Position numbers and translations under genes: made by a program. A stretch of DNA of 64,000 nucleotides from Flavobacteriales bacterium. Lineage in GTDB: Bacteria > Bacteroidota > Bacteroidia > NS11-12g > UBA9320. The stretch spans positions 1 to 64,000 of the forward strand of contig JACJZW010000015.1 of assembly GCA_020635355.1 (NCBI GenBank), read 5' to 3'. The notes beneath the pieces are model-generated. The model searched no databases. It was not told the origin of the DNA and saw only the letters and a program-made list of their open reading frames with translations. This document shows, in pieces, positions 59,101 to 64,000 of this stretch (positions are counted from its first letter, which is position 1; every line of letters begins with the position of its first letter).

Positions 59101-60000
59101 AACGACCTTGCCAGCAAATCCGACACCTTTAACATGCAGAACAGTGTGCTTTACAGAGGATTGGTTAGTGTGGTAAACGGCAAGTTTTCTTTCCAATTTG
59201 TGGTTCCGAAGGACATTGCGTATCACTATGGATACGGCAAAATCAGCTACTACGCCCATAACAATGTCATTGATGCAGCCGGATACGAAACCGGTGTGAT
59301 CATAGGTGGTTCTGAGTCGGATATCGCCAATGACACCACCGGACCTGAAATCTCTTTATTCATGGATGATGAGTCATTCATTTTTGGTGGAATGACCGGT
59401 AAAGAACCGCTTCTATTGTGCAAGGTCTTTGATACCAATGGAATCAATACGGTTGGTAATGGCATTGGACGTGACATCACAGCCATACTGGACGAAGGAA
59501 CTCCTGCAGAACAAATTCTTGTTTTGAATGATTACTACCAATCCACCCTGGACTCGTATCAGGCAGGTGAAATTCGATACCCAATGGAAGAACTGCCGGT
59601 GGGTAAGCATACCCTTAAGATTAGAGTTTGGGACGTGTACAATAATGTGGCGGAGGATTACACCGAATTCATTGTTGGCGATGATGCCGATCTGGCTATA
59701 ACCCATGTGCTGAATTACCCCAATCCGTTTTCCACACACACCACTTTTCACTTTGATCACAACAGGGAAGGGCAACAGATGGACGTCATGATTCAAATCA
59801 TGACCATTACCGGGAAGGTTGTCAAAACCCTTAACCACTCATCTCCCTCAGTTTCAAGTCATTTTGACAACATAGAATGGAATGGCAGAGATGAGTATGG
59901 TGATCGTCTTGGGAGGGGTGTATACCTTTACAAAATCACGGCAAAGGCAGAGGATGGCAGTACCACAGATGCGGTTGAGAAATTGGTACTCCTCAAATAA
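56194..60000 (+). CDS. porU: Type IX secretion system sortase PorU
   Basis: A 1268-residue gingipain-type (C25) cysteine protease. Signal peptide to about residue 21 (LVRAQ). The N-terminal Ig-like/propeptide region spans to about 500. The catalytic domain holds His776 in YLGHGG and Cys810 in TATCEL followed by TRYDDP, the PorU pattern. The C-terminal T9SS-like domain (LNYPNPFSTH, NGRDEYGDRLGRGVYLYKITA) closes the protein. PorU cleaves the sorting domain from T9SS cargo and joins the cargo to anionic lipopolysaccharide at the surface. Start ATG 56194; a TTG at 56182 would add 4 residues. porV follows 59 bases later. Confidence 0.95.
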   Translation: MKRLIFTLFTIIFALSPLVRAQTDSHRIEWNASTENPESSRFKFAGTVMVNNKAIPVFFLHRQSSMVHTYTLQNVVSTPVQLPRDYDLAIRKALDEPITVYRTREGGQHFENIEVIPFRINPMTNGLERMASFDLKVVSSQANPTRSALGKRSNFSTSSVLANGVWRKFKIAKEGIYRLDVSALKSANVDPKDIDASTFRIYGNPGGLLPEPNDLTRPDDLQELTIEVVDENKNNRLDGNDHILFYAEHANRWLYNDSEADYLWEQNVYENNNFVFLTHSQGTGKRLAVRNHGQGSPSDTTISGYRKRIHHEVDAENFITSGRDWWGESFKNQNQRTFGHTISDVRTDENIILRSRFGVRSIQANSSYNLKLNGSTVDAFNFSGVSGDYDANFMTNPRFIEKSLPISSGSINLSYTFISGSSGSDAWLDYYDLSVPADLHFSNGQFPIYLPKVSRHPNVKLAMTGDFRLWDVTDYQYTSDQLTFEENGNQVAIFATGSVPRHLIAFTPGTTMVPEFVGTVENQNLHALMDLDYAIIAPSNFKSQANELASFHRDYYHYSVEVISLNQIYNEFGGGKADATAIRDFLRMLYERGQTGSKPFRFALLFGDGSYDYKDRIDNNTNFIPTFQSRESISPSYSYGSDDYFGMLDADEGYFDVLSAKEGLDIGVGRIPCRTTEQAQTIVNKIKRYHETTTFGEWRIRQTYVADDEDNNTHFRDSEKVSGYVDAQNRMYNLQKIYIDAFEQQSFGSGQKYPDVNVAIDRSFDRGHVIFNYLGHGGPSGMAHERIVTRDQIRNWSNIDKLPVIITATCELTRYDDPSQDSPGELALFNDHGGAVGLITTTRLVFINLNRDLNEQVQNQNMFDLDNGFPTLGDVFMKAKNNSQKNVNQRNFSLIGDPGMQLAYPKLNVVTMSINDSIIGVNALDTFRAFSKVKVTGEIHTANGQLASDFNGVVFPTMFDKYLKYSTLGNDLASKSDTFNMQNSVLYRGLVSVVNGKFSFQFVVPKDIAYHYGYGKISYYAHNNVIDAAGYETGVIIGGSESDIANDTTGPEISLFMDDESFIFGGMTGKEPLLLCKVFDTNGINTVGNGIGRDITAILDEGTPAEQILVLNDYYQSTLDSYQAGEIRYPMEELPVGKHTLKIRVWDVYNNVAEDYTEFIVGDDADLAITHVLNYPNPFSTHTTFHFDHNREGQQMDVMIQIMTITGKVVKTLNHSSPSVSSHFDNIEWNGRDEYGDRLGRGVYLYKITAKAEDGSTTDAVEKLVLLK

Positions 60001-60021
60001 ACGCGCTGAGAATAAAAAATA

Positions 60022-60029
60022 TAACTTTG
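60022..60029 (+). promoter_or_regulatory. -7 box between porU and porV
   Basis: TAACTTTG exactly matches TAnnTTTG, 22 bases after the porU stop, suggesting that porV can be transcribed separately. The in-frame TTG at 60027 lies inside this box and is unlikely as start. Confidence 0.5.
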
Positions 60030-60059
60030 CCTATTGCGTTAGACCATAAAATCAAGAGT

Positions 60060-61319
60060 TTGAAAGTAATATCCAATATCGCGAAATCATTGCTGTTGAC
60101 AGGAATTGTTGGCATTTCGGCAACCACTGCATCGGCACAGGGAGGTATATCATCCAGTGTTGATCTTTTGGGACAACGAAATGTAATCACTACTGCCGTT
60201 CCTTTTCTTACCATCACACCAGACGCACGTGCCGCAGGTATGGGTGATTTGGGAGTAGCCACGTCTCCAGACGCCAATGGTGTTCACTGGAATCCGGGTA
60301 AAATGGCCTTTATAGATGGGGATGGTGGAATCTCTCTTGGCGCTGCACCATGGCTTCGTTCTCTGGTTCCTGATGTGTGGTTCTATTATCTATCCGGCTA
60401 TTCCAAGGTAGGTGACAAAAAACGGGGTACTGTGGCCGGATCACTTCGCTACTTCAGCTTGGGTAACATTGAATTCACCGATGAGAACGGAAACCCTCAG
60501 GGAAGTGATGAACCAAAGGAGTTTTCTATAGACCTCTCCTATTCATTACAACTTTCTAAAAAACTTTCTTTTGGTATTTCAACGCGATACATCAACAGCC
60601 GATTGGTTTCTAAACGTGTATTTAATGGCATTGACATCCGCCCAGGACAAGCCGTTTCTGGTGACCTCGGTGCGTATTACAAAGACAAAATCGACATCAA
60701 TAAACGCGAATGGAAGTGGGCAGTAGGGATGGCCATCACCAATATGGGCAATAAAATCACCTATACCACGGATAACAACCGCGACTTTATTCCGATCAAC
60801 TTGCGGGTTGGAACCTTCTGGGAAACGGAGATTGACGAACACAACAAAATTGGATTTGGTATTGACTTCAATAAGTTGTTGGTACCATCACCCCAACCAC
60901 AATATGTCCAGAATTCAGCTGGTCAGGATTCCATCTTCCCGGACGGATCAAAACAGATTGAGACCTGGTACACTCCAGATGATCCAGTTATCGCTGGTAT
61001 GATTAAATCACTTGGTGATGCCCCAGGCGGATTCCGAGAAGAGATGAAAGAATTCATGACAAGTGTTGGTATGGAATATTGGTATGAAGATCAATTTGCC
61101 GTTCGTGCCGGATACTTCCATGAAGCACCAACCAAAGGTGCTCGTAAATACATGACATTGGGAGTTGGTGTACGTTACAATGTATTTGGGCTGGATGTTT
61201 CCTTCCTGAAGCCATTCAAACAACGACATCCACTTGAAAACACCCTTCGATTCACCTTGCTATTTGATATGGAAGCCTTCACCAAACAGAACAGCAGTTC
61301 TTCTTCTTCCAGATCTTAA
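60060..61319 (+). CDS. porV: Type IX secretion system outer-membrane channel protein PorV
   Basis: A FadL-fold 14-strand barrel of 419 residues from the TTG at 60060. The signal peptide (SLLLTGIVGISATTASAQ) is followed by the PorV-specific VITTAVPFLTITPDARAAGMGDLGVA and DANGVHWNPGKMAF. Barrel strands continue to the end (TLRFTLLFDMEAF). PorV collects cargo from the SprA/Sov translocon and delivers it to PorU. No ATG is in frame near the signal peptide: TTG 60060, an ATT at 60033 exactly where transcription should begin, or TTG 60027 are the options. I favour 60060. Confidence 0.93.
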   Translation: MKVISNIAKSLLLTGIVGISATTASAQGGISSSVDLLGQRNVITTAVPFLTITPDARAAGMGDLGVATSPDANGVHWNPGKMAFIDGDGGISLGAAPWLRSLVPDVWFYYLSGYSKVGDKKRGTVAGSLRYFSLGNIEFTDENGNPQGSDEPKEFSIDLSYSLQLSKKLSFGISTRYINSRLVSKRVFNGIDIRPGQAVSGDLGAYYKDKIDINKREWKWAVGMAITNMGNKITYTTDNNRDFIPINLRVGTFWETEIDEHNKIGFGIDFNKLLVPSPQPQYVQNSAGQDSIFPDGSKQIETWYTPDDPVIAGMIKSLGDAPGGFREEMKEFMTSVGMEYWYEDQFAVRAGYFHEAPTKGARKYMTLGVGVRYNVFGLDVSFLKPFKQRHPLENTLRFTLLFDMEAFTKQNSSSSSSRS

Positions 61320-61336
61320 ATCGAAAAAAGACCTAA

Positions 61337-61372
61337 TAAAAAAGCCCTGTCGGAACCGACAGGGCTTTTTTT
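61337..61372. terminator. Bidirectional terminator between porV and lon
   Basis: AGCCCTGTCGG pairs with CCGACAGGGCT around an AA loop, flanked by A-run and T-run on the plus strand, so it can terminate porV and the convergent lon. Confidence 0.92.
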
Positions 61373-61390
61373 ATGCATGTTGAAATTCCT

Positions 61391-63856
61391 CTAATTGCTG
61401 GTGTCCTTCAACTTCCAGATACGGGCGTCTTTTACCTTGTTCTTGGTTATGGCCAGCTTCAACACCTCATTCATGTGCTTAACAAAATGAAATTTCAACC
61501 CAACGATGTAATGAGCCGGAATATCATCAATGTCCTTTCGGTTGGATTCAGAGAGAATAATCTCCCGGATTCCAGTGCGACGTGCGGCCAGAATTTTTTC
61601 CTTGATACCACCCACCGGCAAAACCTTGCCTCGCAGGGTAATCTCACCAGTCATGGCAACATGAGATTTCACCTTTCGCTGCGTAATCAGGCTAGCTAAA
61701 GAAGTTAATATGGTGATACCTGCAGACGGACCATCCTTAGGCACTGCACCTGCCGGAAAGTGAATATGAAAGTCGTACTGATCAAAGATGGCAGCGTCAA
61801 TTTTCAGCTCATCACAATTAGCCTTTAAATAGGTTAATGCAGTAATGGCTGACTCCTTCATAACGTCTCCCAACTTTCCAGTTAAGGTTAACTTACCTCT
61901 GCCAGAGGTCATGGTACTTTCCACGAAGAGTATTTCACCGCCAACCGAAGTCCAGGCCAATCCGGTTACCACACCAGCCGTTTCGTTGTCTTGATACAGT
62001 TCTTTCTCAATCCGCTGATTTCCCAATACATCGTAAACAAACTTGTCGCTCACTGCGGCCTTGATGTCCTCACCTCCAACAACCTGCTTGGCTCGAAATC
62101 GTGCGAGGGAGGCAATCTTCTTTTCCAGTCCGCGTACACCGCTTTCCCTTGTATATTCTTCCACAATGGTGCCCAGAACCTTTTCACTGATAGAAAAATC
62201 CTTCGCCTTTAAACCGTGTTCTTTCCGTTGTTTGGGAACCAGGTACTTCTTGGCGATTTGAATCTTTTCCTCCAGGGTATAGCCATTGATTTCAATGATT
62301 TCCATTCGGTCCAATAAGGCCGGTTGAATGGTATCTAATCGGTTGGCGGTGGCAATGAACATCACCTTCGACAAATCGTAATCCAGGTCTACATAGTTGT
62401 CGTGAAACGCATGATTTTGTTCTGGATCCAGAATTTCGAGCAATGCCGATGACGGATCTCCACGAAAATCACTTCCGATCTTATCGATTTCGTCCAATAC
62501 AAAAACCGGATTTGATGTGCCCACCTTCTTAAGATTCTGGATCACCCTGCCAGGCATGGCACCGATGTAGGTCTTACGATGTCCTCTTAGTTCCGATTCA
62601 TCGTGCAAGCCGCCTAGAGAGACCCGAACATATTTCCGTCCCATGGCGCGAGCAATGGATTTACCCAATGACGTTTTTCCAACACCAGGAGGACCGTACA
62701 AACAAAGAATGGGACTTTTCATATCCCCTTTCAATTTCAATACGGCTAAATATTCCAGGATTCGATCCTTTACTTTTTCCAAACCAAAATGATCGGCATC
62801 CAAGGTTTTGCGCGCCTTGGACAGATCAAAACTATCCTTCGTAAATTCATTCCAGGGCAGATCCAATAACAACTCGGCATAATTCAGGCTCACCGAATAA
62901 TCCGGTGCAGCCGGGTTGGTGCGCATAAGTTTATCCAGCTCCCGGGTAAAGGCTTTGGCGGTTATCTCGTCCCATTTCTTTCGGATTCCGCGTGCACGCA
63001 GTTGTTCTATTTCCTGATCCGGGCTGTCTTGGCCTAGTTCTTCCTGAATGGCCCTGATCTGCTGATGGAGAAAATACTCCCGTTGCTGTTTATCCAGATC
63101 AACCTTTACCTTGGATTGAATTTGATTTTTCAACTCCAGCATCTGCATCTCACGATTGAGATGCGCCAGAACAACCTCAGCTTTTTCAGGAATATTACTC
63201 AGCTCCAGGATTAACTGCTTCTCATCGATATCGACGTTGAGATTGGAGGCGATGAAGTTGACCAAAAAGTTGGGGCTGTCAATATTTTTAAGTGCGAAGT
63301 TGGCTTCGGTTGGAATATTGGGAGAAATCTCTACGATTTTGCTGGCCATATCGCGAACGGTGCTGATCAATGCGTTGTTTTCACGATTGGTTTTAAAGGG
63401 CTGTTCGGTGATATCACTCACCTTCGCCCGAAAATAGGGCTCGGTTTGGGAGAGCTCTTCCAGTTTAAATTTCCGCTTTCCCTGGATAATGGCCGTTGTA
63501 TTTCCATCGGGCATCCGAATCATCTTAACGATGTATGCCAGGGTGCCTATTTCGTACAGATCATCGGCTGACGGATCATCAATTTCTTCATCCTTCTGAG
63601 CCACCACACCAATGATCTTGGTGCTCTTGTAGGCGTCCTTGATCAATCGGATGGCCTTATCCCGTCCAAGTGTTATAGGGAAAACTACTCCTGGAAATAA
63701 AACCGTGTTTCGGAGTGGGAGAATGGGTATCTCATTGGGAAACTCCTGCTTATTGATTTCGTCTTCCTCATCCTGGGTCATCAAGGTAACAAATCCGGGA
63801 TCTTCCCCTTCTTCGTCCGACTCAATTGAGAAATACATATTCTTAAATTCTTCCAT
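61391..63856 (-). CDS. lon: ATP-dependent protease Lon
   Basis: An 821-residue LonA protease. The LAN substrate-recognition domain spans about 45-240 (IPILPLRNTVLFPGVVFP); the coiled coil with YFLHQQIRAIQEELG lies near 265-280; the AAA+ module has Walker A GPPGVGKTSLGKS (about 390) and Walker B VFVLDEIDK; and the peptidase domain holds the catalytic Ser in DGPSAGITIL (about 711) and Lys in GGIKEK (about 754). Lon degrades damaged and regulatory proteins in the cytoplasm. The ATG at 63856 is preferred over a TTG two codons upstream. Confidence 0.96.
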   Translation of the reverse strand: MEEFKNMYFSIESDEEGEDPGFVTLMTQDEEDEINKQEFPNEIPILPLRNTVLFPGVVFPITLGRDKAIRLIKDAYKSTKIIGVVAQKDEEIDDPSADDLYEIGTLAYIVKMIRMPDGNTTAIIQGKRKFKLEELSQTEPYFRAKVSDITEQPFKTNRENNALISTVRDMASKIVEISPNIPTEANFALKNIDSPNFLVNFIASNLNVDIDEKQLILELSNIPEKAEVVLAHLNREMQMLELKNQIQSKVKVDLDKQQREYFLHQQIRAIQEELGQDSPDQEIEQLRARGIRKKWDEITAKAFTRELDKLMRTNPAAPDYSVSLNYAELLLDLPWNEFTKDSFDLSKARKTLDADHFGLEKVKDRILEYLAVLKLKGDMKSPILCLYGPPGVGKTSLGKSIARAMGRKYVRVSLGGLHDESELRGHRKTYIGAMPGRVIQNLKKVGTSNPVFVLDEIDKIGSDFRGDPSSALLEILDPEQNHAFHDNYVDLDYDLSKVMFIATANRLDTIQPALLDRMEIIEINGYTLEEKIQIAKKYLVPKQRKEHGLKAKDFSISEKVLGTIVEEYTRESGVRGLEKKIASLARFRAKQVVGGEDIKAAVSDKFVYDVLGNQRIEKELYQDNETAGVVTGLAWTSVGGEILFVESTMTSGRGKLTLTGKLGDVMKESAITALTYLKANCDELKIDAAIFDQYDFHIHFPAGAVPKDGPSAGITILTSLASLITQRKVKSHVAMTGEITLRGKVLPVGGIKEKILAARRTGIREIILSESNRKDIDDIPAHYIVGLKFHFVKHMNEVLKLAITKNKVKDARIWKLKDTSN

Positions 63857-63920
63857 TGACAATCTGTCAGGTATTAGCGGTTACATTGTGTGATACCCTA
63901 TTTGTCAATTCCTATGCCAA

Positions 63921-64000
63921 TCACTGGAATAGGTCACCTCGTCCGGCCGACCATCGGAAACCCACCATTGACACCCCGGCGGCAAGCCAATATCCTAAGG
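63921..64000 (-). other. Possible 3' end of a gene beyond the right edge
   Basis: On the minus strand a frame is open from the edge to a TGA at 63921 (26 codons, LGYWLAAGVSMVGFRW...). A plus-strand frame from 63914 is also open to the edge. Neither can be confirmed; the lon promoter should lie in 63857-63920. Confidence 0.25.

Noticed and set aside
63914..64000. Plus-strand open frame starting MPITGIGHLV and running off the edge
   Set aside because: Only 29 codons, in competition with an open minus-strand frame; not enough to call a gene.

Overview
The window comes from the chromosome of a member of the Bacteroidota, most likely Flavobacteriales or a near relative. The evidence is a type IX secretion (T9SS) locus (gldJ, porP/sprF, porU, porV, with porQ elsewhere), several secreted proteins with T9SS-type C-terminal sorting domains, promoter boxes of the Bacteroidota form TAnnTTTG, few Shine-Dalgarno sequences, and families typical of the phylum (DUF3822 beside rsmD, PorT-like barrels). 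No rRNA, tRNA, CRISPR array, prophage or insertion sequence was recognised.

Layout. Positions 1-6600 (minus strand) hold an ECF sigma factor, a one-protein anti-sigma-like/outer-membrane-barrel fusion, a T9SS cargo protein and a very large surface protein cut by the left edge. Positions 6700-15050 hold housekeeping and secreted enzymes: Ldh-family oxidoreductase, M49 peptidase, a 50-residue membrane protein, uracil-DNA glycosylase, a T9SS-exported vanadium-haloperoxidase-like enzyme, pirin and FtsE. Positions 15050-20200 are a minus-strand run with a CdiI-like orphan immunity protein, a gene that looks split by a frameshift, a PaiB-like protein and a methyltransferase. Positions 20200-28000 carry RNase HII, a K+ channel with a zinc ribbon, a LolC/E-type permease, a DUF1343/NamZ muramidase, porQ and a patatin, separated by repeat-rich intergenic DNA. 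Positions 29100-34600 carry an APC transporter and a second ECF sigma locus followed by secreted proteins. Positions 34700-53130 are mostly core metabolism (lpd, serS, dxs, cmk, paaN, rsmD, coaD, pyrE, ahcY, bacilliredoxin), plus a TPR adenylate cyclase and a Kazal-domain cargo protein. Positions 53200-61320 are the T9SS locus, followed by lon.

How it fits together. PorU (sortase), PorV (shuttle), PorQ, PorP/SprF and GldJ would export and anchor the CTD-bearing proteins found here (3020-4555, 10858-13362, 17578-18771, 33084-33824, 33821-34555, 38929-39411, and perhaps the protein at 1-2961). Both ECF sigma loci lead straight into secreted-protein genes, which suggests that envelope signals control cell-surface content.

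Points worth following up: a recurrent TAnnTTTG box placed 3-5 bases before the start codon, which implies leaderless mRNAs; pyrE and a NUDIX gene whose divergent start codons share one CATG; a single protein that appears to span from cytoplasm to outer membrane; a truncated SprF-like fragment in the T9SS locus; and period-7 tandem repeats in several intergenic regions.
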